Below are positions 52,681 to 63,683 of a stretch of 64,000 nucleotides of DNA, one piece after another. The translations under genes and the position numbers were made by a program. Where the stretch lies: contig JAIYAU010000049.1 in assembly GCA_027488865.1 (NCBI GenBank), positions 1 to 64,000 of the forward strand, given 5' to 3'. This stretch comes from Cytophagaceae bacterium (GTDB lineage: Bacteria > Bacteroidota > Bacteroidia > Cytophagales > UBA9547). The notes below the pieces were generated by a model. That model made no database searches, was not told the DNA's origin, and saw only the letters and a program-made list of their open reading frames with translations. Every line of letters starts with the position of its first letter. Position 1 is the stretch's first letter.

Positions 52681-53559
52681 GTGATTCAATTTGTAAAAAA
52701 TAACCAAATTGATAAAATCAAATGGAATAAGTGCATCCATGGTGCTATCCACCATCTAGTTTACGCTGAAAGTTGGTTTCTTGACATAGTCGCTCCTGAG
52801 TGGTGTGCCTTAATCCTTGATGACTATCAGTATGTTATGCCATTAAACATCAAACAAAAGTTTGGAATCAATTACATTTGTCAGCCTCATTTTTGTCAAC
52901 AGTTAGGTGTTTTTTCTAATAAAGAAATTACATTAGATATCTTTAATAAATTTATTAAGGCCATCCCTTGGTGGATTTTAAAGACTGACATCCAAACTTA
53001 TAATACCTTTCCAATTCAATTTAAGAAATTACGCACAAACTATGTCTTGAGCCTTAACCAACCGATTGAAATTTTGACACAAGGCTTTGATAAACAGCAA
53101 AGAAAAAATATCAAAAAAGCAGAGGCGGCCAATTTGCAAATACGGGTTGTTTCCAACGTAGACAATATTTTATGCCTATATAAAGAAAGTTATGGAGACA
53201 AATATTATGGTTTTGAAGATAACATTTATAAAATGTTAAACCAACTAATATCAGAGGCTCTGTTATTAAATAAAGTGGAGATTTATGAGGTAATATTTAA
53301 TCATGAACTAATTGCTGGTGGTATATTTTTAAAATCTCAACATTTCTACCATTATATTCTTGGCGCACCTTCTAAAAAAGGAAGAAGTTTAAATGCAATT
53401 TATTTTTTGTTGAATTATTTTATCACCACACATGCAAATGAAACCATGAACTTGGATTTTGAAGGTTCAAGCATTCCTTCAGTTGCGTATTTTTATAAGA
53501 ATTTTGGCGCAGAAAATGTTCCATTTACTTGTATTCATAAGAAATGGTTCTTTATTTAA
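52681..53559 (+). CDS. FemAB/GNAT-like acyltransferase
   Basis: The 292-residue protein starts at GTG 52681 (14 bp after the preceding stop; the nearby ATG at 52670 is quickly closed by TGA). It has a GNAT-like fold of the FemAB/BioF2 type: KQQRKNIKKAEAANLQI in the middle, then EIYEVIFNHELIAGGIFLKSQHFYHYILGAPSKKGRSLNAIYFLLNYFI and MNLDFEGSSIPSVAYFYKNFGAE. FemAB-like enzymes add aminoacyl groups from tRNA or CoA to lipid-linked or peptidyl substrates. The target is not known. Confidence 0.75.
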   Translation: MIQFVKNNQIDKIKWNKCIHGAIHHLVYAESWFLDIVAPEWCALILDDYQYVMPLNIKQKFGINYICQPHFCQQLGVFSNKEITLDIFNKFIKAIPWWILKTDIQTYNTFPIQFKKLRTNYVLSLNQPIEILTQGFDKQQRKNIKKAEAANLQIRVVSNVDNILCLYKESYGDKYYGFEDNIYKMLNQLISEALLLNKVEIYEVIFNHELIAGGIFLKSQHFYHYILGAPSKKGRSLNAIYFLLNYFITTHANETMNLDFEGSSIPSVAYFYKNFGAENVPFTCIHKKWFFI

Positions 53560-53562
53560 GTT

Positions 53563-56500
53563 TTATCTTATCAAAGTAACTCGACCATTTTTCTTAATGT
53601 TTGTACCAAATTTATCATAAGCCGAATCGTATTGAATTAGCCAAGGATAAGTTCCTGCCGGAATTTCATCGTTTCTATAAAATCCGTCCCATCCACTATT
53701 TTGATCTTCGGAGTAATAAATTACCTCACCCCAACGGTTAAAAATCCACATTTTAAAGTTTTTAACGTAGGCATAATACACCTTAAAAAGCTCATTTCTA
53801 TTATCTCCATTAGGCGTAAATGCATCTGCAACAAACAATCGAGGAGGACATTCATCAAATACAAGAATGCTATCTTTAACAAAACAATTGTAGTGGTTAA
53901 ATATTTTAAAGTAATAAGTGCCCTTTTCGTCCACTTTTACGCGTCTGGTAGTATCTCCCTTATCCCATAAATAATAGGCAGCTGGGCCAGCATCCATCAA
54001 AACACTTGAGGAATCTAATCGCGTGGTATCTTTACAGAAAATATAGCTAGGAATGTTGTCAGGAACTGGTTTAGGATTAAAGGGAACGTATTTTACCGTC
54101 GAATCTGCACAAAATCCTTCTTTATAAACCACCTTATAAGTACCTACTTTATCCACCAAAAGTTGATCACTTATTTCATTTAATTTTTTTGATCCTTCAT
54201 ACCATTGGTAGGTCAAAGAGGCGGTTATATTACTTGGAACTGCCTTTAAAGTTATTGTATCCCCAATACAACTAATAGGATTAACAATCTGTAAATCAGT
54301 TGGCTTTACTACATTTACCAAAATAGAATCTTTATGATTACAACCTACCGTATCGATTACATTAATAATATACTTATACGTACCAATGCCTAGCGTACTA
54401 TCTGGAGTGGCCTTAGTTTTGGTGGTATTTGTATCACTTAAATCTAAATTAAAATCCCAATTATATACAAATCCTGGCGTTCCAGTACCATTTTTTATCT
54501 TTGCCTCTAACAGTGTAGAAGTAGCAAAACAAATGGTAACATCAGGACCAGCATCCACTAAAGGGGATAAAGTGATTATAGAAGTATCTTTTACAATACA
54601 TCCTCCCAATCCATAATTTACAACATAAGTTCCTGTATCAGTGGCAATATAAATAGAATCAGTTAAAGGAGAATTAAGCCCAGAAACTGGTGCTCCATTT
54701 TTAGTCCATTTAAATAGTCCTGTATTCGTTGGGATTTTGGTATTTCCTGGACCCGCATTTAAAGTAAACGAGGTAAGAGGGTTATAACAAAACGCATCTG
54801 GAATCAAAATAGTTGGTTTGCGATACGTTTTTACCTTTACTGTATCAGTTGCAAAACAACCGTATTGGTCAGAAGCCACAACAAATATAGTAGTATCGCT
54901 TGGAATTTTTATCAAGATGCTATCCCCTGTTCCAAGTGTATCTTGGAGTAGGTTTTTCCAAATATAAAACACCAAATTATTGGAAGCAGCTAATTGTAAG
55001 GTGGAATCATTGATACAAACTACTGTATCTGCCAATAATTTAACTTTAGGTTTTAACCTTACATACGCAGTATCATTTACAAAACATTTGTCAAGACCGT
55101 ATCTCACGACATATTGTCCTGAATCTGCCGCAGAAACCACTAAATTAGAATCAATTAAAGGATTTAGCCCAATTAGCTGCATATTTTTGTGATACCAAGT
55201 GTATGTCGCATTAGGAATCTCATATAATAAAGGTCTCCCTTTAAGGATTACAACACTATTCGAATCAAGACAATTTAAGGTGGTTAAGTTTATATCTGGA
55301 GCTTTATAAGCACTAATTAAAGTAGCATCCTTAGCCACACATTTAAATTTATCTTCAACTATTACATTCAATAAAGTATCTTGCAAAATTAACAAAGTCA
55401 AACTTTTGTTAATTCCTAAGGTATCGTTTGAAGGATTAATCCATGTATATCTAACGTCATTATTAGAAGTTGCAACTTGAGTAGCACTGTCGTTAATACA
55501 TATTGTTTGATTAGGACCGGCATCAACTAAAGGATTTAAAGTTGCACCTACAGAATCAGTAACAAAACAATTACCCAGACCATATACCAACTTATATGTG
55601 CCTAAATTACTAGCGAAAATGGTTAAATTAGAATCTGCAATTGGAGATATGGTTGTGGGCAAAGCTACGTTATTATATGTCCAGTTATAGGTGGCATTTG
55701 GAATCTCAAACATTTTTGGTTTTCCTTTTATTTCAAAATTATCAGAAGGATTTAAACAAACCCGGGGAAGTAAATCTAAAGCGGGGGTGGTAAAAGCCTT
55801 CACTATTGCTGTATCTTTTACTATACATTGATACCTATCCTTAATTCGCACAAATAATAAAGAATCTTGGGTTACTTTTATTTTTATACTATCGAGCGTT
55901 GATAAAACCAAACCTGCACTATTGAACCATTCATAACTTACTGAATTTGGTGATTTAGCTCTATGCACAACAGTATCATTGATACAAATTACTTTTTCTG
56001 GAGTTACTGCAAGTGTTGGATTTATTCTTACATAGGCGCTATCGCTTACAAAACATTTATCAAGTCCATAACGAACTTTGTATTTCCCCGAATCTGTAGC
56101 AGAAACTACAAAATTGGAATCGGTTAAAGGATTTAATCTAATTTGGGGCACATTTTTATAATACCAAGTATAAGTAGCATTTGGGATTTCATATAAACGC
56201 GGTCTTCCTTTTAATGTAACAGTGCCATTAGAATCGAGGCAATTTAAGGTGGTTAATGACACATCTGGAACCTTATAGGCATCAATAAAAGCTGAATCTT
56301 TAGCTATACATTTAAATTTATCTTCCACAATTACTTTTAATAAGGTGTCTTGCGAAATCAACAAGGTCAAGCTAGAGTCATTGCCTAATGTAACATTTGA
56401 AGGATTTATCCATTGGTAACTAACTTCATTTAAGGAGGTTGCAATCTGAGTTGCGGAATCATTAATACATATTGTTTGATTAAGCCCGGCTTCTACATTT

Positions 56501-59500
56501 GGGTTTAAACTAACACCTACCGAATCTGAAACGATACATTTGCCTAAACCATATACTAATTTATAAGTTCCTAAATTACTTGCTAAAATGGTCAAATTAG
56601 AGTCTGCAACCAAAGAAACAGTTGGAACTAAAGACAAGTTATTAAAACTCCAACTATAGGTTGCATTAGGTATTTCAAACATTTTTGGTTTACCTTTAAT
56701 GACAAAATTTTCTGAAGGATTTAAACAAATATGTGCGGGCAAATCGACGGGAGGCGTAGTAAAAGCCCTTACAAAAGCCGAATCTTTAGCTGCACAATTA
56801 AATTTATCTTCCACAATTACTTTTAATAAGGTGTCTTGCGAAATCAATAAGGTTAAACTAGAGTCATTGCCTAATGTAACATTTGAAGGATTTATCCATG
56901 TGTAACTAACTTCATTTAAAGACGTTGCCACCTGATTAGCAGAATCATTAATACATATAGTTTGATCAGCCCCTGCTTCTACTGTTGGATTTAAGGTAAC
57001 ACCAACTGAATCTGAAACAATGCAATTACCTAAACCATAAACAACTTTGTAAATCCCAGTATCACTTGCTAACACCGTTAAATTTGAATCTGCGACAGAT
57101 GAAATTGTTATTGGCAAAGAAACTCCTTTTAAAGACCAGTTATAGCTTGCGTTTGGTATTTCAAAGGTGGTTGGCCTCCCTTTAATAACAAAGGTTTCTG
57201 ATGGATTTAAACAAATATGCTGGATTAAATTAAGTGCTGGTGTTGTAAAAGTTCTTACAAAAGCCGAATCAATATCTTCACAGCCATTTTTATCAATTAT
57301 CTTAACCCATATCGATGTATCAACACTTGCAACGATGTTAACAACTGAATCTAAAGTAATAAATCTATCTGCGCCATACCAGATGTATCTTCCTCCTAAA
57401 GCGCCGCTTGCAACTGCGGTTGCCAAATCTCCTTTGCAAACTACTTGGTCCTTAGGCACAACCAAGGCAACCGGTTTTGGATTTACTGTAACTCTAACTA
57501 TATCTAAAGGTGATTCACAAAGTCCATCCGTCGCTTTAACCATGTATTGAGTAGTTGCCAAAGGACTGATGGTAAAACTAGAATTTGAACTGTTAAATGT
57601 GAGGTCTTCTATAGAATTCCATTCATAGGTGTAGATGATTGTGTCACTCCCACTAGCCAAACCACCACCAGTTGCCTTTGCTTTTATATAAGCCGTTGCT
57701 CCTGGACAAATTGCGGTATCAATACCTGCATAGACTGAAGGTATCAAATTTATTCTCACAAAAACACTTGCGGTATCAGAACTACAACCTTTAGCGTCTT
57801 TTGATGAAACAAAATATTCTGTGTTAAAAAATGGACTAACAGTAATATTTTGGTTCGTACTTGTAAACCCATCTGGATTTAATGTAAACCATGAATAGTT
57901 GTAAGGACCTTGCCCGCCAAAAGCATCCGAAAACAACGTTGTGGATGCTCCATAACAAATGGTATCGGTATCAAATGCCCTAATAATAGGAAGTTGATTT
58001 ACGATTACAGTTACTGAATCAATATCTTCACAATTTTCTTCGTCTGTTACCCTTACCTCATAATCTGTAGTAATATCTGGTTTTACAAGTAGGTTTTGTA
58101 TTGTATCTGGACCTGAGGTTAAAGAACGCCAAACATAAGTAAATGAACCTGTTCCGTCAGTTGCTCTTGCGGCCAACGTAGTATCATTTCCTATACAAAA
58201 TTCGATATCACTTACTGTATTCACTACAGGTAAAGGCGTAGCAACTACGTTAGTAAATGCTGGATTTGATACACAACCATTTACATCAGTGACCACTAGC
58301 CTATATTGTGTGCTACCCACACTTGGAGTTACAGAAAAAGTTGAAGCATTAGAAACAAAGCCCATTGGTATCGAAGTCCAAGAAAAAATATTGCCGCCAG
58401 AACCCTCAAATACAAATCCACTTACATTTACACTATCCCCCAAGCACAATCTTTTCCCTACAGAAGCTGCTGCTATTGGATTAGAGGTAAAGTTAACCCG
58501 AACAGTATCATTATTTCTGCAACCAGTTATGGAGTCAAGTACTTGCAATATGTAATCTCTATTGGATATAGGAGTACCAAAATTAATTAGTAAGTTTTTG
58601 CTAGAAGCTACAGGTGTATTGTTTCCACGAATAAACCAATTGAATTTATTTCCAAAATCAGAAGTGGCTGTAAGTTGGGTCAAAATATTGACACAAGTAT
58701 CTACATCTCTACCTGCATTAGCGGTTGGATTTGGATGAATAGTGGCATTAACAGAATCTTTTAAGGGACAATTAGTTACATTATCAATAGCAGATAATAT
58801 GTATTTTCCTGTTTTATTTACTGTCATGGCATTAGTACCATTTAAGGTGACCAAACCTGGTCCTGACCAAGTTATAGCAGCATTGGTAAGATTAGAAACA
58901 AAAGTAATATTTGTATTACAAGTAATTTTATCTGGACCAAGGTCAAATTTCGGAGCAGGCGGTGGATTTACCCTGTAAGGACCTGCTTGTTTAGGACATC
59001 CTCCAAGTAAGATACCATTAATGTCAAATTCTTGTTCAAATATCTTTAAGGTATAACTACCTGGTGGAACGCCATTTAATCTAAAATATATAGAATCAGC
59101 CCTATTACTCATTGGATCATATCCGAACATGTCAGCCAAAGGAGGTAAATAACTATTACCAAAAGTAGCACTTGAAAATACCCTAACGCCTTTATCATTA
59201 AGCCAAATAATAGAGTCAAATGGCACTCTTATTGGAACTGTAATGGTAATTCCATTTACTGTTTTTGGAATTCCTTTCGCCCTTACAATTACTTCACCAA
59301 GATCTCCACATCTTGCGATATTGGTTAAGGATTTAAGATTTAATTCATAATTTCCTGGGAAGTTAATAATGGTATAAGAAGTATCTATTTGGCAACCAAA
59401 GCTATTTTTTATATTAGCTTTAAATACTCCTCCTTCTTGAAACACAATCGAGTCTGTTGTTCCAATAGCTAATCCAAATTCATTGGTCCATTTATAAACA

Positions 59501-62500
59501 TATGGTGCACCTGGTCCAGCAACTGTTAATACAATTTTCCCCTTAGGTGCTTGGCCGCAGTTATTATTATCATAAATAATACTGGTAACTCTTGGCTTTG
59601 CTATATAAGTAATCACAGTTGTATCACTACTAGTACAACCTGATACCGGGTCTGTAATATTTACATAAAATTTCCCTTGAGTTTTTGCTAAAATTGAACG
59701 AGTTGTTTCTCCTGTATTCCAAAGGTAGTTAGCTCCTGATACACCAGCATCTAATGTTACAGGAGTTCCATCGCATACTGCTGTGTCGCCTTTAAGTCTT
59801 ACCAAAGGCAAGCCTTTTATAAATAATGTATCTTGTTTGCTTCTTGTACACCTGCCAGATGCGTCGCTATAAATCAAAATTGGATACTTTACACCAGGTG
59901 TAGTATACCGATGACTAACAACCTGTCCATTAGCAACAGACCCATCCCCAAAATCCCAAATGTAAGTTAAGGCGCCTTCAATAGGTGGTAATTGAATTCC
60001 AGTAAATGTTACGGTTGTTCCGCTACATAAGGTAGATATGCTAGTATTAAAATCAGCACTAGGTCCTTTTATTCTCACAATTTTTGGCAAAACCGTATCA
60101 GAAATACAACCTAATGTGTCTGTTAATGTAAGTGTTACATCAAAATTCCCCACTTGAGAGTATGTTCTGGCGGGATCTTTTAATGTCGATTTAGAACCAT
60201 CGCCAAAGTCCCATAACCAACTTCTAACCCCTGCCCTACCTTTATCAGATAAATTTTTGAAACTTACTACTTGTGGCGGACACGTTGCTACAATAGAATC
60301 AGCACAAACACCATTTTTATCTAAGGCACAAAAACTAGCAAAGGGAGGTTTAGGATTTACATCAATCACTTTAGTAATAGAAGAGCTACACCCATTTAAG
60401 TCGGTAATAGTTAGTTGTGCTGTGTGTGTTCCTTTTGGAAACGAACGATTAGGACTCCTGGATGAAGAAGTAGTACCATCACTAAAAAGCCAAGAATATG
60501 TTAAAGGTTCGACACCTGTACTATCAACGTTAACACCAGTAAATCGAATGGAATCCCGATCACATAGCCATAGCCTTCTAAATGTAAAATCAACTTTTGG
60601 GGAACTTGGTCTTATTAAACTAGTAGTAGTGGCTTTACAACCAAACTGGTCAGTGACAGTTAGCTTTATAGGAATACCATCTTTTTGTCTTTTAGGAGGT
60701 GGTAATACATTGTTATAGGTGTAAAAAAAGCTTGAGTCATTACCAGTCTTAATAACACCATTACCTAAATCCCATTCTCTACTTACAATTTTTGAATTAG
60801 AGGTAGAGAAATCTTTAAAATCCGCTGTAAATGGCAAACACCCTTTTGCAGGACATAAGTCAAAACTAACTGTTGGGCCGTAAACCTTTACCAAGTCTTT
60901 ATAAGTTTTGGTAAATGTACAACCTCGGTTGTTAGTAACGGTAATGGACACAGAATAAACCCCTGGTTCGGTATAAACAATGGATGGACTATTGTCATAA
61001 CTAGCAGGTTTGCCATTTCCAAATGTCCATTTTTGACTATTGCTTCCTGTCGAAGTATTACTAAATAAAACTGGATGCGGCGCACATCCACTGGAATTAA
61101 CAGGAGTGATAGAAATATTAGCAGCCGTATAATCTGGAATTACTACTCTTTGGGTTTCAGTATCAATACATCCGTTTTGATGTTCTACGGTTAAGGTTAC
61201 ATTGTAAGAACCTGGCCCCGGAAATAAAAACTTTGGATTTTGTTTACTAGATGTATTATTTGGACCAACTGTACCAAAGTCCCAACTCCATTTTACTAAT
61301 CCTGGTCCAGAAGAGCGATCATTAAATTGGATTGAATCTAATCCGCATGGTGGCACGCTAAATTCAAAATTTGCCTTAGGAGGTAGTATAGTGATTGTAT
61401 AATTAATTCGGAAGGTATCAGAACATCCTCCTTTAAACGCATATAATATCACACCATAATTTCCAGGCTGTACATCATAAGTGAAGTTCAAATCTTGTTT
61501 TGGGCCAGGTGGAGTTAAGTAACCTGGCACAGGCTCCCATTGGTAATAATCAGCGGTACCAGTGGAGGCATTTACATAGGTGACCGTTCTTGGGTTACAA
61601 GAAACAATTGGTGTAAATGGAGCAATAGTGGCGTCAGGTTTTTCACCAATCCGTATATAGGCAGTTTTTATTTCACTATCAGTACAGCCAGTCGCGGTGG
61701 TGATGTCCAATCGTACAGTGTAGGTACCTGCAGTATTATAAACGTGAGTTGGATTAGTTACATTGCCACCTAAAGTTGTTCCATCACCAAAGTTCCAAAC
61801 TCTGTTAACAATCGGATCGCCGCTATTAGATTGGTCATTAAATCTTATGCTAGAGCCGGTACATCCTTGTCTAGGATTGGCATTAAAATTTGCATTGGGT
61901 GGTTGAATGTTAATTGTACGGGTGATGGAATCCGCGCAACCTGAACTATTAATTGCCTTAAATTTAACAGTATAGTTGCCAAAGGCGTTATAAGTTACAG
62001 CTCCCGGATTTTGCACATTACTGGTTGCAGGATTACCACCTTGAAAGGTCCAACGATAAGAACTGGCGTCGGTAGCGTTTCCTGTAAAATTGATTGTGGT
62101 TGGTACTTTACACCCACCCTGTGGATTGGCACCAATAGTTAGGTTTTTGGGAGTGTCTCTAACAACAACTGGTGTTGGATTCGTATAACTTTTCTCGCAA
62201 CTTGCATGAGGGCCAATTGTTTGTAGGGTCACATTGTAACTTCCTGGATTAGGAAAAGTCCAAAAAGGATTTATAATATTTGATTGTGTGTTGGGTCCAC
62301 TTAAAATATTAGGCGCTCCTCCAAAGGTCCATTGATAAGTTTGACCAGGTATAACAGGTGTCACCCGAGATTGAAAATTAACTCCTAATGGACTGCAACC
62401 TGTAACTCGATTTTGGGTAAAACTTACAGTTTGATTATAAAGATTTACATGTCTTGTTTTAGTTATTACCGCCGGACAATTGGTAGATTTGTCAATTACC

Positions 62501-63330
62501 GTTAGAGATACATCATAAGATCCAAATGCATTATATGTTTTAACTGGGTTTTTTAAGGTAGAGGTAGTTCCATCTCCAAAATTCCATAAGTATTCAAAAG
62601 GACCAGTAAATCCCGACAAATTTGTTTCATCTGTAAAATTAACTGTATGAGGTATAGTACATGCAGTATTGTTGGTAGATGAAAATGCTGGCGAAGGTTT
62701 ATTTCCTATACTTACAAAATCTTTAATTTGTTTAGTACTTTGGCAACCCCTGTCGTCTGTCACAATCAAAACTACACTATATTTGCCTGTAGCTGCATAA
62801 ACATGAGATGGATTGGGAGCATTACTAGAAGTTCCATCGCCAAAATCCCAATACCATTGTGAAATTGGTCTAGTACCAACTAAAGACTTATCTAGAAAAT
62901 TGACAGTTAGCGGGGCGCAACCTGTACTAGCACCTGAGGTAATAAAGTCAGAGGTCGGATTCTTAAAAACGGTAATGGGCGAAAATTGGGTTGTTCTATC
63001 AGGATATTTCCCGTTGGCATCTCTAACTGTTAACCTCACAGTATAGTTACCGGGTACAGTATAAGCAGCAGAGACATTTACTTTGGTTGCATTAAACGGT
63101 TCTATATTTCCATTGCCAAAATCCCACTGGTATAAAAGCGATGCATCGGCCGGTGCGGCTGTAGATGACGCATCATAGTTCACAACCAATGGACTACATC
63201 CTTGGGTTATATTAGGAGTAAAACTTGCTACTATTTGCGCATGTATTGTACTTGCACAAAGTAGCATTATTATCAATATTACTTTTATAAATTTTATAGT
63301 TTGATGCATTTTAAGAGTAAGTAAATTCAC
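53563..63330 (-). CDS. Giant PKD-repeat adhesin-like protein with T9SS type B (CHU_C) domain
   Basis: The 3255-residue protein has a signal peptide (IKVILIIMLLCASTIHAQ). From about residue 30 to 1150 there are roughly a dozen PKD domains (YQWDFGNGN, WYWDFGDGTSSNAPNPSHVY and similar). A stretch of Ig-like modules follows to about 1990, then a series of tandem modules of about 160 residues (about 2010-2790). It ends with a CHU_C/type B sorting domain (LFVADAFTPNGDNRNELFKVYY, MWIFNRWGEVIYYS, GWDGFYRNDEIPAGTYPWLIQYD). It is exported by the type IX system and displayed or released. Such proteins act as adhesins or in gliding, by family knowledge only. It is the largest gene of the window. Confidence 0.9.
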   Translation of the reverse strand: MNLLTLKMHQTIKFIKVILIIMLLCASTIHAQIVASFTPNITQGCSPLVVNYDASSTAAPADASLLYQWDFGNGNIEPFNATKVNVSAAYTVPGNYTVRLTVRDANGKYPDRTTQFSPITVFKNPTSDFITSGASTGCAPLTVNFLDKSLVGTRPISQWYWDFGDGTSSNAPNPSHVYAATGKYSVVLIVTDDRGCQSTKQIKDFVSIGNKPSPAFSSTNNTACTIPHTVNFTDETNLSGFTGPFEYLWNFGDGTTSTLKNPVKTYNAFGSYDVSLTVIDKSTNCPAVITKTRHVNLYNQTVSFTQNRVTGCSPLGVNFQSRVTPVIPGQTYQWTFGGAPNILSGPNTQSNIINPFWTFPNPGSYNVTLQTIGPHASCEKSYTNPTPVVVRDTPKNLTIGANPQGGCKVPTTINFTGNATDASSYRWTFQGGNPATSNVQNPGAVTYNAFGNYTVKFKAINSSGCADSITRTINIQPPNANFNANPRQGCTGSSIRFNDQSNSGDPIVNRVWNFGDGTTLGGNVTNPTHVYNTAGTYTVRLDITTATGCTDSEIKTAYIRIGEKPDATIAPFTPIVSCNPRTVTYVNASTGTADYYQWEPVPGYLTPPGPKQDLNFTYDVQPGNYGVILYAFKGGCSDTFRINYTITILPPKANFEFSVPPCGLDSIQFNDRSSGPGLVKWSWDFGTVGPNNTSSKQNPKFLFPGPGSYNVTLTVEHQNGCIDTETQRVVIPDYTAANISITPVNSSGCAPHPVLFSNTSTGSNSQKWTFGNGKPASYDNSPSIVYTEPGVYSVSITVTNNRGCTFTKTYKDLVKVYGPTVSFDLCPAKGCLPFTADFKDFSTSNSKIVSREWDLGNGVIKTGNDSSFFYTYNNVLPPPKRQKDGIPIKLTVTDQFGCKATTTSLIRPSSPKVDFTFRRLWLCDRDSIRFTGVNVDSTGVEPLTYSWLFSDGTTSSSRSPNRSFPKGTHTAQLTITDLNGCSSSITKVIDVNPKPPFASFCALDKNGVCADSIVATCPPQVVSFKNLSDKGRAGVRSWLWDFGDGSKSTLKDPARTYSQVGNFDVTLTLTDTLGCISDTVLPKIVRIKGPSADFNTSISTLCSGTTVTFTGIQLPPIEGALTYIWDFGDGSVANGQVVSHRYTTPGVKYPILIYSDASGRCTRSKQDTLFIKGLPLVRLKGDTAVCDGTPVTLDAGVSGANYLWNTGETTRSILAKTQGKFYVNITDPVSGCTSSDTTVITYIAKPRVTSIIYDNNNCGQAPKGKIVLTVAGPGAPYVYKWTNEFGLAIGTTDSIVFQEGGVFKANIKNSFGCQIDTSYTIINFPGNYELNLKSLTNIARCGDLGEVIVRAKGIPKTVNGITITVPIRVPFDSIIWLNDKGVRVFSSATFGNSYLPPLADMFGYDPMSNRADSIYFRLNGVPPGSYTLKIFEQEFDINGILLGGCPKQAGPYRVNPPPAPKFDLGPDKITCNTNITFVSNLTNAAITWSGPGLVTLNGTNAMTVNKTGKYILSAIDNVTNCPLKDSVNATIHPNPTANAGRDVDTCVNILTQLTATSDFGNKFNWFIRGNNTPVASSKNLLINFGTPISNRDYILQVLDSITGCRNNDTVRVNFTSNPIAAASVGKRLCLGDSVNVSGFVFEGSGGNIFSWTSIPMGFVSNASTFSVTPSVGSTQYRLVVTDVNGCVSNPAFTNVVATPLPVVNTVSDIEFCIGNDTTLAARATDGTGSFTYVWRSLTSGPDTIQNLLVKPDITTDYEVRVTDEENCEDIDSVTVIVNQLPIIRAFDTDTICYGASTTLFSDAFGGQGPYNYSWFTLNPDGFTSTNQNITVSPFFNTEYFVSSKDAKGCSSDTASVFVRINLIPSVYAGIDTAICPGATAYIKAKATGGGLASGSDTIIYTYEWNSIEDLTFNSSNSSFTISPLATTQYMVKATDGLCESPLDIVRVTVNPKPVALVVPKDQVVCKGDLATAVASGALGGRYIWYGADRFITLDSVVNIVASVDTSIWVKIIDKNGCEDIDSAFVRTFTTPALNLIQHICLNPSETFVIKGRPTTFEIPNASYNWSLKGVSLPITISSVADSNLTVLASDTGIYKVVYGLGNCIVSDSVGVTLNPTVEAGADQTICINDSANQVATSLNEVSYTWINPSNVTLGNDSSLTLLISQDTLLKVIVEDKFNCAAKDSAFVRAFTTPPVDLPAHICLNPSENFVIKGKPKMFEIPNATYSWSFNNLSLVPTVSLVADSNLTILASNLGTYKLVYGLGKCIVSDSVGVSLNPNVEAGLNQTICINDSATQIATSLNEVSYQWINPSNVTLGNDSSLTLLISQDTLLKVIVEDKFKCIAKDSAFIDAYKVPDVSLTTLNCLDSNGTVTLKGRPRLYEIPNATYTWYYKNVPQIRLNPLTDSNFVVSATDSGKYKVRYGLDKCFVSDSAYVRINPTLAVTPEKVICINDTVVHRAKSPNSVSYEWFNSAGLVLSTLDSIKIKVTQDSLLFVRIKDRYQCIVKDTAIVKAFTTPALDLLPRVCLNPSDNFEIKGKPKMFEIPNATYNWTYNNVALPTTISPIADSNLTIFASNLGTYKLVYGLGNCFVTDSVGATLNPLVDAGPNQTICINDSATQVATSNNDVRYTWINPSNDTLGINKSLTLLILQDTLLNVIVEDKFKCVAKDATLISAYKAPDINLTTLNCLDSNSVVILKGRPLLYEIPNATYTWYHKNMQLIGLNPLIDSNLVVSAADSGQYVVRYGLDKCFVNDTAYVRLKPKVKLLADTVVCINDSTLQLAASNNLVFYIWKNLLQDTLGTGDSILIKIPSDTTIFVVASDQYGCFATDTVKVKTYRKPTILIPDAFCYNPLTSFTLNAGPGNTKIPTNTGLFKWTKNGAPVSGLNSPLTDSIYIATDTGTYVVNYGLGGCIVKDTSIITLSPLVDAGPDVTICFATSTLLEAKIKNGTGTPGFVYNWDFNLDLSDTNTTKTKATPDSTLGIGTYKYIINVIDTVGCNHKDSILVNVVKPTDLQIVNPISCIGDTITLKAVPSNITASLTYQWYEGSKKLNEISDQLLVDKVGTYKVVYKEGFCADSTVKYVPFNPKPVPDNIPSYIFCKDTTRLDSSSVLMDAGPAAYYLWDKGDTTRRVKVDEKGTYYFKIFNHYNCFVKDSILVFDECPPRLFVADAFTPNGDNRNELFKVYYAYVKNFKMWIFNRWGEVIYYSEDQNSGWDGFYRNDEIPAGTYPWLIQYDSAYDKFGTNIKKNGRVTLIR
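54990..57300 (-). repeat. Tandem 160-residue modules inside the giant protein
   Basis: Two module types alternate. Type A carries CLNPSE/CLNPSD.F.IKGKPKMFEIPNATY and ends VEAG..QTICINDSA. Type B carries CLDSN/G.V.LKGRPRLYEIPNATYTWY. Landmarks on DNA repeat every 486 bp: TTCTGATGG at 57196 and TTCTGAAGG at 56710, and then A again at about 55741 after an intervening B. The order from the N-terminus is A, A, B, A, B, with diverged edges. Units are similar enough to allow recombination between them. Confidence 0.75.
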
Positions 63331-63683
63331 TTAACTTAATACAAATTTTCTATTGTCGCAGATTTTATATAATTAATGTTTTAAATACATATTAAACACA
63401 AAATTTAATTAACCTACGACGACAATTTTATTGACCAAAATACATAAAATTAAGATATTATGTATTAAAAACAACCATAAAGGTAAGCATAACTTGACTA
63501 AAATGCCAATCAAAATTTTTAATTAATAATTAAATCTTAAATACTAAAAATAAATATGATTTTAGGATATGTTAAAATTACCCTTAGTAATATCCTATTT
63601 AATTAAAAACCACTATTATTGTTATTTAATACTAAATGTTGTTAATTTTACAGATTGAAATTGCATCAAACTGAAATATCATT
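63331..63683. other. Divergent AT-rich promoter region
   Basis: Very AT-rich DNA between the start of the giant protein and a second, divergent PKD protein gene. Both promoters must lie here. No clear TAnnTTTG element is seen on either strand. Confidence 0.4.
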
